Positions 48,597-60,700 of a DNA stretch of 64,000 nucleotides are shown here, piece after piece. A model generated the notes under the pieces. That model saw only the letters and a program-made list of their open reading frames with translations. It searched no databases and was not told the origin of the DNA. The DNA is taken from positions 202,427 through 266,426 of the forward strand of contig VKON01002021.1 in assembly GCA_009741485.1 (NCBI GenBank). The letters are read 5' to 3'. The position numbers and the translations under genes are program-made. Position 1 is the first letter of the stretch. The number at the start of each line of letters is the position of its first letter. The stretch comes from Malurus cyaneus samueli. Lineage: Eukaryota; Chordata; Aves; Passeriformes; Maluridae.

Positions 48597-49955
48597 TCCT
48601 CGGGCCGGAGTGGCTCCTGTCCGTGCCGGGCACTAGCCCGGGTGTACCAGTAACACTGCCGGGAGTGGCTCCTGCCCGTGCCGGGCACTAGCCCGGGTTA
48701 GCAGTTAACACTGCCGGGGAGTGGCTCCTGGTCGTGCCGGGCACTAGCCCGGGTTTGCAGTAACACTTGCCGGAGTGGCTTCCTGCCCGTGCCGGGCACT
48801 AGCCCGGGTTGACAGAACACTGCCGGGAGTGGCTCCTGTCCGTTGCCGGGCACTAGCCCGGGTTTAGCAGTAACACTGCCGGGAGTGGCTCCTGTCCGTG
48901 CCGGGCACTAGCCCGGGTTTGCAGTAACACTTGCGGGAGTGGCTCCTGTCCGTGCCGGGCACTAGCCGGGGTCAGTACTGCCGGAGTGACCCCCGCGGGA
49001 CTAGCCCGCGTTTACGACCTCGGGAGTGGCTCCTGTCCGATGCCGGGCACTAGCCCGGGTTTCAGTAACACTGCCGGGAGTGGCTCTGTCCGTGCGGGCA
49101 CTTAGCCGGGTGTAGCAGTAACACTGCCGGGAGTGGCTCCTGTCCGTGCCGGGCACTAGCCCGGGTGCAGTTAACACTGCCGGGAGTGGCTCCTGTCCTG
49201 CCGGGCACTAGCCCGGGTTGTACAGAACTATGTCGGCGACTAGTCGGGTGTAGACAATCGGGAGTGGCTCCTGTCCGTGCCGGGCACTAGCCCGGGTGTA
49301 CAGTAACACTGCCGAGGCTTCCTGTCCGTGCCGGGCACTAGCCCGGCGTGTACAGTACCACTGCCGGGAGTGGCTCCTGTCCGGTGCCGGGCACTAGCCC
49401 GGAGTTTGCAGTACACTGCGGGAGTGGGCTCTGTCCGTGCCGGGGCACTAGCCCGGGTTTGCGTAACACTGGCCGGCAGTGGCTCCTGCCGTGCGAGGCA
49501 CTAGCCCGGGTTGCAGTAACACTGCCGGGATGGCTCCTTGCCCGTGCCGGGCACTAGCCCGGTTTGCAGTAACCACTGCCGGGAGTGCGCTCCTGTCCGT
49601 GCCGGGCATAGCCCGGTTTTGCAGTAACACTGCCGGGATGGCTCCTGGTCCGTTGCCGGGCACTAGCCTCGGGTTTTGCAGTTTAACACTGCCGGAGTGG
49701 CTCCTGTCCATGCCGGGCACTAGCCCGGGTTTTGCAGTAACCTGCCTGGGAGTTGGCTCCTGGTCCCGTGCGGGCACTAGCCCGGGTTTGCAGTAACACT
49801 GCCTAGGGAGTGGCTTCCTGTCCGTGCGGGCACTAGCCCGGGTTTGCAGTAACACTGCCGGGAGTGGCTCCTGTCCGTGCCGGGCACTAGCCCGGGTTTG
49901 CAGTAACACTGCCGGGAGTGGCTCCTGTCCGTGCCGGGCACTAGCCCGGGTGTGC
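48597..49955. repeat. 54-bp satellite array, copy 3 (module 6)
   Basis: About 25 monomers, most close to consensus, with the dyad CCGGGC-ACTA-GCCCGG in nearly every one. A few damaged monomers cluster at 48966-49020 and 49225-49260. The last monomer runs into GTGCTGGCTCGCCTCCAGGG, as in copy 2. Confidence 0.97.
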
Positions 49956-52900
49956 TGGCTCGCCTCCAGGGCTGCTGGATAACACTGCTGAGCAGAGCAC
50001 ATGTGGTGTGACTTGGGCGTTTTCAGATCTCATTTAACTTCTGAGGCTTAACAGGATTTGTCAGACCAAGCCATTTTCAGCGGGCTGAGTGACAGTCACG
50101 GATGATACAGAGAAAGGCTCATTAGAGCAGCAAATTCAGAATTATGCATAAAGCAGCAATAAGCGGTCCCTTTAAATTCCCTCAGCGCTTTGACACCAAA
50201 CTGCTCTCCTAATTGAATGTCAGAAGGGAGCATTTTTTGCTCATCTTTCCAAGCAGAAAATGATCAAATGCCCACCAGCCAAGTCTGGGCAATTATTTTC
50301 TAGACCCCACTAAAGCAAGAGCTCTCTCGCAGTGCAAGGACAGAGTGTGGATTGCTCCACCAGCCTGGCTCTGTGCTGGCCAGAGGTGTCAGGTCTGTGT
50401 TTTCCCCAGCCTGACTGAAGGCTGCTACAGAAAATGAGACGGACTCGTCTCAATTCTCGATGCATTTTTAATCCTCTGATTTCCTCTCCTGTGAGCTCTG
50501 TTAGAGCTCACTGCACACACAAATAACCCCTCTCAATGTTTCCATGGCTAATTCATGTCCCACATCAGCTGGCTGTGTCCTCCATTCATGGAGCTGTGTG
50601 TGCTCTGCTTTTGTGAATACTGGCATTTCTCCCCGTTGTTTGCTTTGTGTACATTGAAAAGAAGAAAGGATAAAAGTCCAACCAACTCTTTGCTTATTAG
50701 CGATTCTTTCTGCAACTTCTCTAGCACCAGGCCTCGTGCCTGGCTCAGCCTCTCGCCAGCTCTCTGCAGTGCGTGCCCAGCTTCACTTTTCCATCGCCCA
50801 GTGGGGATGTTCCAGTGCATTTCAGACACAAACAGGAAAAGCTTCCTTCCAGGCACGGTGAACAGCATTACCTCATCTCTGATACGATTCTTCTCAAGGG
50901 TGCTTTATTGTAATCAGACACAATGCCAACAGGTGAAGGAGCCCAGTGCAAGGTCTGTGAGCCCTGGAGATCAGCAGAATCCACCCCATCCCTGCACCAA
51001 GAGTTGAGAGCTCATCCAGGAAAGCTGAAGGCCATGTGAAGTGTTGGGCCTGGCAGAGAGAGAGTTCATCCTCCTCAAAGGAATGACAGCAGGGCATTTG
51101 TGTTCTCCATCTCCCAAGAAAGGTTCACTCCAGTGCCAGTCAGGGACCAGAGTGTGCTGCTGCTGCAGATCAGCTGCTCCCCATTCCCTGGAAAACTCCC
51201 CAAAACAGCCGGGAGCCCAGAGGAGCCAGCCAGGACAGAGGCAGGATCAGCCAGGCCAGGCCTCGCCTAGTGCCGGCTTTAACCGGGGATTAATCACTGC
51301 ACACAGCCAAAGTTGCCTATTGAGAGCAGAGACCTGGGTGCTCTCACAGCTGACTGCAGCAAGAAGGATTTTATTCTAAGAAAGACCTGTTTAATTGTTC
51401 CTAAAATGTTTGAAAGGCTACAGAAGCCTCTAGACAATACTGCTGTTTCAAAGTGCACTATGAATGCCAAAAAACCCCCAGTGAGACTGTGCTCAAAGCT
51501 TTTCTGAAAAATCTTTCACTTTAAACATAATAAATCCCAAGCACTTCTGAATAAAACGTGGGTATGTAAGGCAGAAGGATGTGCAACTTTACTTATATTT
51601 ATGCTTACTGTATAACAAAGTACATGTTCCTTTATGCAAATTCCTACCTGAATGCAAGAGGGATCTGATGGAGAACAACATAACCCTGTGTGGGTTACAT
51701 GCAGGGTTATCAGATGTTATATTGAACTTGGTCAGACTGTGGAGCTACTCTAAACATCTCCGAAAGGGTGGAAGAGAAAATTCGGACAGGGACAGAGTAT
51801 TAGGAAGGCTTAAATATATTTGAGAGGGGAGAGGGGAGAAGGGAGAGGGGACAGGGGAGAGGGGAGCCTGATCTCATGAACATGAATGGATGAGTCTGCC
51901 TGCCAGCACAGAGACCCAGACACTGCACCTCCTCTCCTCAGTTTCTGTTTCCCGTTCCAAATGAAATGTGAATGCCTCAGGATGAGAATGACTGCACTCC
52001 CACCTGTGCCCGACTCCCACACCTTGGAATGGGAGTCTATTCACAGCAACAATCACATGAAACATCCTTGGAGAAGCTGACTCTGCATAGACTTATTCTT
52101 ATGTGAACAGTTTGTGGAACAAAAAATTTGGATTTGTACTAAGTTGAAGTAACTAAAGAGTTTGGCTGAGAAGTATTTTTAAGGACTAATATTTAATATC
52201 AATGGATTTCAACATCTTTTTTTTTTAGAGAATGAGCTAGAATTAATTAAAAAGATAAAACAGTAACATATTTAATAGAAAAAGAAGCCTTTTCCCCATT
52301 TTCCTGATGAAACTAAGAGGATGCATTGTGGAGTTTTCGCTGCCTCCAGGTATTTCCCTCTCACAGCTGTGCTGGAGCTCTGGTGTGAGGCATGGCCGAG
52401 GTGCTGCCGAGGAGCAGCCACACAGCCTAAGGACAGGGACTCCACAGTCTGGATTCACAATTAACATAATCTCATTTTCACTTCATCTTGCAAAACTTTG
52501 CAAGACAGGAAATAAAAGGAAAGGCCTAACCAGCAAACAGAATCTTGCTGGTTCTTTGTAGGAATTTGAGAAGCCGCAACAGAGAAGGGCACAAAACTAA
52601 AATAATTTTGCAGCTGCATTTGGGTGCACAGAAAGAGGAGAGATGGTATGGCCAAGTTCCCATCAGAAGGGAGGTGCAGGGAATGAGCCACAACATTAAG
52701 ACAGCGCAGATCATTTTGGCAACAAAGTTTGGGAGGAAAAATTTTTCAGAGATGATGTGAAAGAGTAGGGGTGGGAATTTGCTAATGCCTGGTGGTAAAA
52801 GGACATGGAGAAAGTGGAGTCATCGCTGACTGAGAGGTTACAAACTCAGGTCAGGAAAAGGACAGCGGTGTGAGCCAGGAGCAGGAGGAGCAGGGACAAC

Positions 52901-54640
52901 GCGGGGAATGAGGGGACGGGGGGAGAAACAGTGGGATTTGGGGGCCCAGCTGAATGCACAACAAGTCATTCAACAAAGGAAGTAGAAAAGATGATTAAGA
53001 TATAAATCAGAATCCTTTGGGGATCTGAGCAAGAAGTAAAACAAAGAGAAGTCAATTCAAGGAAGTAAGGAAATGTGGGAGGCACAGGAATTCGGAGTGG
53101 GGCAGCCTGCAATTGCTCCACAACACAGCATGTCACAGAAGCCTCACAGAAGCACATTCAAAAATGTATTTCATTAATTTTATTTCATATTAAGCTGAGA
53201 AAGGATTATCAATATCTTTCAGTTTCATTTTGCAATTATTTTTTGCTCAAGCATCCTAAAAGCAGAGAGAACAGAATCTGAAGAGCTTTCACTTAGTGCA
53301 AGGTACCTGCTGAAGGGTATGCTGAACGAGACCGAGTGGAGGCAGGCGATTTACTCGCCATGGTTCTGCACAGTTCGGCTGCATTCCCCCCTGCACGAGT
53401 CTGTGTTCACATGGGACATGTTTGGATCACTGACAGGAATATTGCTGGTAAAGAAAAGTGCAGAGAAAGCTGTTGGAAGATCTTTCAGAGCTCAGCTGCA
53501 AGCAGAGGTGGGACATGGAACTTTGCCGCAAGTTCCTGAGGCAGTAGGAAGAAAGGTACCCAGCAAACACACAGATTTTGCACTGAGTACTTTCCACCAG
53601 TTTCAGTTCAAGGAATAGATTAAAACGAAAGCACAAGCTCAATCATTAAATTTAATGTATCACACGTTTGCCTTACACTTTGAAAAGTATGAAATTGTTT
53701 ACATTTTAAATGTCCATTGTGATGTCCCAGCACAGGCACTGCAGACAGTAAATCCTGGAGCCTGATTGTGGCAAGGAGGTGAAGGAAACACGGACTGGAG
53801 GAAGTGGTTACTGTCAGGGTCCCTCATACGCAAAAAGTTTGGTTTAGCACAATTAAGATAAGCTCGCAGTAGTAAAATCAATGATCCTGTGGTGAACTAA
53901 TGAGGAAATGTGCGAGAAGATCTGACTAATAAAAAATGAAAACTGCATGTTGTGTATAAAGCAGTTGTCACTTTCAGGTCATGCAGGCCCTACTTTTCTG
54001 TTTATCAGTACAATACATTAATATACCACCAATACAAAATGCTACAGTTTATTCCACTGTAACCTTCCTCTCCAAGAAAGGAAGGCTGAATATCAGCTAG
54101 GCCTTAGTCCACCCTTGTTTTCCATCCATCCTCATTGCTACAAAGAGATTTATAATCAGATTCCCACATACAAACAGAAGAAATGGCTATAAAAATCTGC
54201 CTTCCCCTCATTTAACTCGGGCCCATTCGTGACTCTCTCAGGAGCCTCTGCTCAAAAATAGATATTAGATTACCAGAGATAAATCAGCACAGTTTTTTAG
54301 CTGGCAATGTAAGCAAACACAACTGTATTTGTTCTGTTCAATTCTGAATTGCCTAGAGGGCAACGGGAAGCTGAGGCACATTCACGACCTTCACTCAGAC
54401 GGCTGAAGTTGGTGATGCTGCTGTCACAGGTGCCTGTGGGGCACTGGCCAGGGCCACAGAGCTCAGGCACATCTGAACAGCAGGGGAGCCGGCAGCAACA
54501 CTCGCGGCTCTCGGGTGATATTTTAACCGGGCATAAAACAGCGCCGGCCCCTGCCCCGGAGCACCGCTCCGGCCGAGCCCTCAGCGTCCCGGCCCTCAGG
54601 GCGGAACTGAGAGAGGCGGGAGCCCGCACCCGGGAGCGAT
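49956..54640. repeat. Tail of the compound unit, copy 3 (module 7)
   Basis: About 4.7 kb, colinear with 27416-32740 of copy 2 except for the missing 0.87-kb segment. It is cleaner than copy 2 but still shows single-base indels relative to it in both directions. I find no recognised gene. The final 150 bp are GC-rich and include a TATA-like element discussed separately. Confidence 0.85.
51822..51866. repeat. Polypurine GA-rich tract in the tail, copy 3
   Basis: About 46 bp of GGGGAGA-type blocks, the shorter allele of the tract at 30074-30150. Confidence 0.85.
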
Positions 54641-54653
54641 GCGCTCCCATTGG
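54515..54653 (-). promoter_or_regulatory. Candidate minus-strand promoter at the edge of the CCAAT array
   Basis: Read on the minus strand, the array of CCAAT boxes ends with one at 54649-54653, followed by about 120 bp of GC-rich DNA and then a TATA-like GGTTAAAATATCACC (54514-54528). This order (CCAAT, GC-rich, TATA-like) is that of a classical promoter and would drive transcription leftward into the tail module. The same arrangement is present in copy 2 (about 32656-32770). On the + strand a CATAAAACAG (54532-54541) is an alternative TATA-like match. No transcript evidence is available. Confidence 0.3.
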
Positions 54654-57600
54654 CTCGTCGGTCCGACACCGCGCGGCGATTGGTCCTCGGTTCGCGCCCA
54701 ACGCGGCGATTGGTCCGTTTCCCAAGTTCCATCAGCGATTGGTCGGTTTTCGATCCGCGCGGCGATTGGTTCTTTTTTCCCGCCGAACGCGACGATTGGT
54801 CGGTTTGCGATCCGCGCGGTGATTGGTTCTTTTCCCAAGTTCCATCAGCGATTGGTCGGTTTTCGATCCGCGCGGTGATTGGTTGTTTTTTCCCGCCGAA
54901 CGCGACGATTGGTCGGTTTTCGATCCGCGCGGCTGATTGGTTCTTTTTCCCCGAACAGCGATTGGTCGGTTTTCGATCCGCGCGGTGATTGGTTGTTTTT
55001 TCCAGTTCCATCAGCGATTGGTCGTTTTCGATCCGCGCGGTGATTGGTTTTTTTTCCCGAAGCGCGATTGGTCGGTTTCGATCCGGCGCGATTGGTTCTT
55101 TTCCCAAGTTCCATCAGCGATTGGTCGGTTTTCGATCCGCGCGATTGGTTTTTTTCGCCCGATTGGTTCTTTTTTCCCGCCGAAGGCTGTGATTGGTCGG
55201 TTTGTCGATCCGCGCGGTGATTGGTTGTTTTTTCCCGCCGAAGGCTGTATTGGTCGGTTTTCGATCCGCGCGGTGATTGGTTGTTTTTTCCCGCCGAAGG
55301 CTGTCGATTGGTCGGTTTTCGATCCGTGCGGTGATTGGTTCTTTTCCCAAGTTCCATCAGCGATTGGTCGGTTTTCGATCCGCGCGGCGATTGGTTCTTT
55401 TTTCCCGCCGAACGGCGACGATTGGTCGGTTTTCGATCCGCGCGGTGATTGGTTCTTTTTTCTCTTAGAACGCGACGATTGGTCGGTTTTCGATCCGCGC
55501 GGTTATTGGTTGTTTTTTCCCGCCGAACGCGACGATTGGTCGGTTTTCGATCCGCGCGGATTGGTTCTTTTTTCCCGCCGAACGCGACGATTGGTCGGTT
55601 TGCGATCCGTGCGGTGATTGGTTGTTTTCCCAAGTTCCATCAGCGATTGGTCGGTTTTCGATCCGCGGCGTTGGTTGTTTTTTTCCGCCGACGCGACGAT
55701 TGGTTCGTTTTCGATCCGCGCGGTGATTGTTCTTTCCCAAATTTAATCAGCGATTGGTCGGTTTTCGATCCGCCGGCGATTGGTTCTTTTCCCAATCTCA
55801 CGATGGTCGGTTCTCGATCCAGCGCGCGATTGGTCGGTTTTCGATCCGTGCGGTGATTGGTTGTTTTTTCCCGCCGAAGGCTGCGATTGGTCGGTTTTCG
55901 ATCCGCGCGGTGATTGGTTCTTTTCCAAGTCCTCAAGCGATTGGTCGGTTTCGATCCGCGCGGCGATTGGTTCTTTTCCCAAGTTCCATCAGCGATTGGT
56001 CGGTTTTCGATCCGCGCGGTGATTGGTTCTTTTTTCCCGCCGAACGCGACGATTTGTCGGTTCGATCGCGCGGCGATTGGTCTCTTTTTCCCGCCGACGG
56101 ATTGGTCGGTTTGCGACCGCGCGGTGATTGGTTGTTTTTTCCCGCCGAAGGCGACGGTTGGTCGGTTTTCGATCCGCGCGGTGATTGGTTGTTTTTTCCC
56201 GCCGAAGGCTGCGATTGGTCGGTTTGCGATCCGTGCGGTGATTGGTTGTTTTTTCCCGCCGAAGGCTGCGATTGGTCGGTTTTCGATCCGCGCGGTGATT
56301 GGTTGTTTTCCCAAGTTCCATCAGCGATTGGTCGGTTTTCGATCCGCGCGGCGATTGGTTCTTTTCCCAAGTTCCATCAGCGATTGGTCGGTTTTCGATC
56401 CGCGCGGTGATTGGTTCTTTTGCCAAGTTCCATCAGCGATTGGTCGGTTTTCGATCCGCGCGGCGATTGGTTCTTTTTTCCCGCGAACGCGACGATTGGT
56501 CGGTTTTCGATCCGCGCGGTGATTGGTTCTTTAATCCGTCGAAGGCGACGATTGGTCGGTTTGCGATCCGCGCGGTGATTGGTTCTTTTCCCAAGTTCCA
56601 TCAGCGATTGGTCGGTTTTCGATCCGCGCGGCGATTGGTTCTTTTTTCCCGCCGAACGCGACGATTGGTCGGTGTGCGATCGCGCTGTAGTTCCATTTAA
56701 CGGTTGAGGTTTATCCGGCGATTGTTCTTTTCCCAAAGTCCCATGCGATTGGTCGGCTTCTCGATCCGCGCGCGATTGGTTCTTCTTTTCCGCCAAGTCC
56801 ATGCCGATTGTCGGTTTTCGATCCGCGCGGTGATTGGTTCTTTTCCCAAGTTCCATCAGCGATTGGTCGGTTTTCGATCGCGCGGTGATTGGTTCTTTTT
56901 CGCCGAAGCGCATCAGCGATTGGTGGTTTTCGATCCGCGCGGTGATGGTTGTTTTTTCCCGCCGAAGGCTGTTCATTGGTCGGTTTTCGATCCGCGCGGC
57001 GATTGGTTCTTTTTTCCCAAGTTCCATCAGCGATTGGTCGGTTTTCGATCCGCGCAGCGATTGGTTCTTTTTTCCCATTCATCAGCAATGTCGTCGTCGA
57101 GACGATTGGTTCTTTTTTCCCAAGTCCGATCAGGCGGATTGGTCGGTTTCGCATCCGAGCGCGATTGGTTCTTTTTTTCCCGTCCGATGCATGCATTGGT
57201 CGGTTTTCGATACGAGCGCGATTGGTTCTTTTTTTCCCAGCCACGCAGATTGGTCGGTTTTCGATCCACCGCGTGATTGGTTTTTTTCCCAGTTCACAGG
57301 CACATTGGTCGGTTTTCGATCCGCGCGGTGATTGGTTGTTTTTTCCCGCCGAAGGCTGCGATTGGTCGGTGTTTCGATCCGCGCGGTGATTGGTTGTTTT
57401 CCGCAGTCCCTCAGCGAATTGGTCGGTGTGCGATCCGCGCGGTGATTGGTTCTTTTCCCAAGTTCCATCAGCGATTGGTCGGTTTTCGATCCGCGCGGCG
57501 ATTGGTTCTTTTTTTCCGCAGAAGGCGACGATTGGTCGGTGTGCGATCCGCGCGGCGATTGGTTCATTTCCAAAGTTCCATCTGCGATTGGTCGGTTTTC

Positions 57601-57765
57601 GATCCGCGCGGCGATTGGTTCTTTTTTCCCGCCGAACGCGACGATTGGTCGGTTTTCACTCCGCTGCTTTTGGTGATTGGTGTTTTTCGCGCGACGCGGA
57701 CGAATAATGGTCGGTTTTCGATCCGCGGCGGTGATTGGTGTTTTTTTCCCGCGAGGCTAGGGAAA
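54641..57765. repeat. CCAAT/E2F 56-57-bp tandem array, copy 3 (module 8)
   Basis: About 55 units. Each has a first half GATTGGTCGGTTTTCGATCC, then GCGCGGTGATTGGTTCTTTT, then one of three ends: CCCAAGTTCCATCAGC (56-bp unit), TTCCCGCCGAACGCGAC, or TTCCCGCCGAAGGCTGC (57-bp units). ATTGG, the reverse of the NF-Y box CCAAT, therefore occurs twice per unit at about 28-bp spacing. The last two ends contain TTTCCCGCC, which matches the E2F consensus TTTSSCGC. Each unit holds several CpG. Regularity is high to about 56690, with a disturbed patch at 56690-57270. Confidence 0.95.
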
Positions 57766-60700
57766 TCAATCTGATGTCTGGAAAGTCAAGGCTTAGACAT
57801 GGAAAGGCTTTCAAAGCTGTTATTAAACATAAGAGCAACAGAGAAAGACAAACTAAGAGAGTATGAAAGGAAAGAGAATAGAGGAATTCAGAAGATTTGG
57901 AAATGTATTTTAGTTACAGAGACTGCAGATAAGGTAAATGCAGGGCAGACTCAGGAGATTCAGCAATGTCTGCATTCTGACAGGTTTTCAGATGGCTCAG
58001 ACTCGCTGTGCAGAAGGCTGTAAATATTTCATGGTGGTGTTTATTTTGAGTGTTTTTACTTGGAGTCAGGCCTTCTGGGTTAGTAAAACCCAACAGTGTG
58101 TCACAAACCAAGCCATGACCACACACTGTGACAGGAGCCCAGGCTGAGTCCAGCAGTGACCAGTCCCGTTGGCTTTGATAAGCTGTGTGTCAGAGCACAG
58201 GGCTGCAAACTCCACACCTCCAGACACCCCAGACACCTGGCAATTCGCTCCTCAGATACAAGGAAAAATTGATCCACAGTTCTCCAACAGGTTAAGTCAG
58301 CAGATCTATGCAGGTAAATTACCTGTTCCCTTCTGCCAGGTCAGAAACCCCAGCTGAAGAACCACACCTAAACATCTGCTGTCAGTTCCTCCCCAAATAA
58401 TTGTTTGACAGAAGAAAACGAAGAATCCACATAAAATCAAAATAGCACAGTGGCAAACAGCCTCTCCCTGCCCCAGCTCCCCTCTAAAATTTACACACCT
58501 GAGATCTCCATTACACTGACTCTAGGCTTTCAGGGTATCTGCTCTTCAGACCTTCTTCCCCATGAGCCATAACTTTATTTCCTTCTAGAACATGACAGAC
58601 TGAACACTGGAAAAGGCAGGATGTTGAGCACGTGCTGGTACCCCCACCAGGAATTATTGTATCCTAGGGATATGGCAGCCCTGATACCTGGAGTGAAGAA
58701 GGATTTTCTCCCCCACCAAAGACTGGTCATGCTTTCTTGTTTTCCTGGGAGGAAAGCTGCATGGGGACAGCAGGATTTGCTCACAGCTTTAAAGCTATTT
58801 GTGATGACTCAATGTAAATATCTACTTTGAAACTCTAAATATTCCCAAATAAACACTTGACAAACCATTCACATGTCGAAATGCCTTTTAAAAGTCAAAG
58901 TAAAGAGAGCAAAATTAAAATGTTTCACATTCCGCTTGAAATGATGGAAAGGTGACACTAGATGTTTCTGCCTCCACCCTGCAGACATCGCATTTTATCC
59001 TTGGAGATGACAAACTGGGCATTTGTACACTTATTTTCTTCTCTACTGAAGCCTTTCTGGAATAATCTCAGACACACACACTTGCCATGCTCAGATGGTA
59101 AAATTTCATTCATATTCTCCTGTAAACAACTTAACAGCAAATTACCAGTGCATTTCCTTCCCACCAAATCACCTTAGCAACCCCTGTGAAACAGCTCTGA
59201 CTTTCAGAGGGAACTTGGAATCTCATGGAGACCAGCAAAGCTTCCAAAGGGGAAAAAACCACCTCTGGTAAAAACAATAAAAGCTTTATGTTTTGCTACA
59301 TGGAACCTTGTAATCCTTAAAAGACAGAGACTGAGGTTTTGAGAAGGAACTGGTTCAATGTAAAGGTGCAAACATTTCCTTTCAGAGCAAAAATTCTGGC
59401 ATTGGCTCCCACCCAACACAGCTTTAGACTGAGGCAGGTCAGTGATGGCAACACTGATCAAACATCACCAGCAGGAACTTACTTCCCTGTCTTGGCTCCT
59501 GCTGTGACTGGTCACACATCTTGCTTGAGAAAACCTGACTCTGAATCAGAGTCAAACCTTTCCAGAACTTCTCATGGACTAGGGTTGCTAAGAAAATTTA
59601 GCAGGAAGAACATACATGTGCATGCATGCTTCCTGGCTTCTCAGTGAGATGCATGCTTTTCCTATTTTCCTGAAACCAAGAGATCCCAGATTCTCTTTTC
59701 TCCTTTTTTTTTTCTTCACTGTCAGCTTCAGGAATTCTTCAATACATTGCTAGACCTCAAGCCTGCCCGCAGTGGATTGTTGCCATTCAACAGCCACCCA
59801 TTACAGCCAGTATGTGGCTGGGAATAACTAGTATCCCTATCAGGCAGCTGAAATTCCAAAATGCTATTTTACAAGGTTTTTAAAGTGTATGCACTTGAAA
59901 GATGAACCTTTAAGATGAACCCTGATTAACTGCCATTTTCCTCTATTACATATTCCTCTATTACATACCAGGACTCTCACAGGTGAAACCCAAGAGGGAT
60001 TGCTCCCTGTGAAACAGAACCAGACCCTCCCACACCTCACTTCCTCCTCAGACAGCAAGGCTGCCTTACATTTTTACCAGCTTACATAGAAACATTGGAT
60101 TTCCCTGGGCTGGGTCCCCATGGCCAAATCATGGACACGTCACCTCTGACCAGAGCTGCTCTTCTCTCAATCACAGCAACGCTGCTCCCGACAGCACTTT
60201 CAACTCACACCAAGGCAGATCGTGCTTTTAACTCTAATAATCCTTTTTCAGTGAGGTACCTGTACCACCAGAACACAACTCCAGCTTTGGCTTTTTGATC
60301 ACAATTTCCTCAGCTCCTTGAGATAAAGGGGATGAAATCTGCAGGCCATGTCAAAAACATCAAGGCCAACTTTGTAATAAAACAATTTTCTTCCAATACT
60401 TTGATAACCTTGAATATTTTTGAACTATGTGAAACAGGAGATGAGGTGGTGTTTGATTTACTTCTCAAATGAAATTCCAGGAAGGCACATTTATAGATAG
60501 ATAAAAAGAGCTGCAGTAATTCTATGAGATCATGCTCTACCTGAATACATCCATTTGCTGCAAAGTTTCGTACAACAAACTTAAAAAAGAGGAGGTAGGG
60601 CAGCCTAAAAGATCCGCTTCAATTGCAGATCTAACTCAAAGGCCCTTTCTGCCCAGTTCTGAGCAGCACTTTGAAGTCAGAAGGATGAAAGGATGCTCAG

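Noticed and set aside
54641..57765. Histone gene cluster promoter region
   Set aside because: CCAAT-dense GC-rich DNA recalls histone promoters, but no histone coding sequence or 3' stem-loop is seen nearby, and the motifs are in a strict 56/57-bp tandem repeat.
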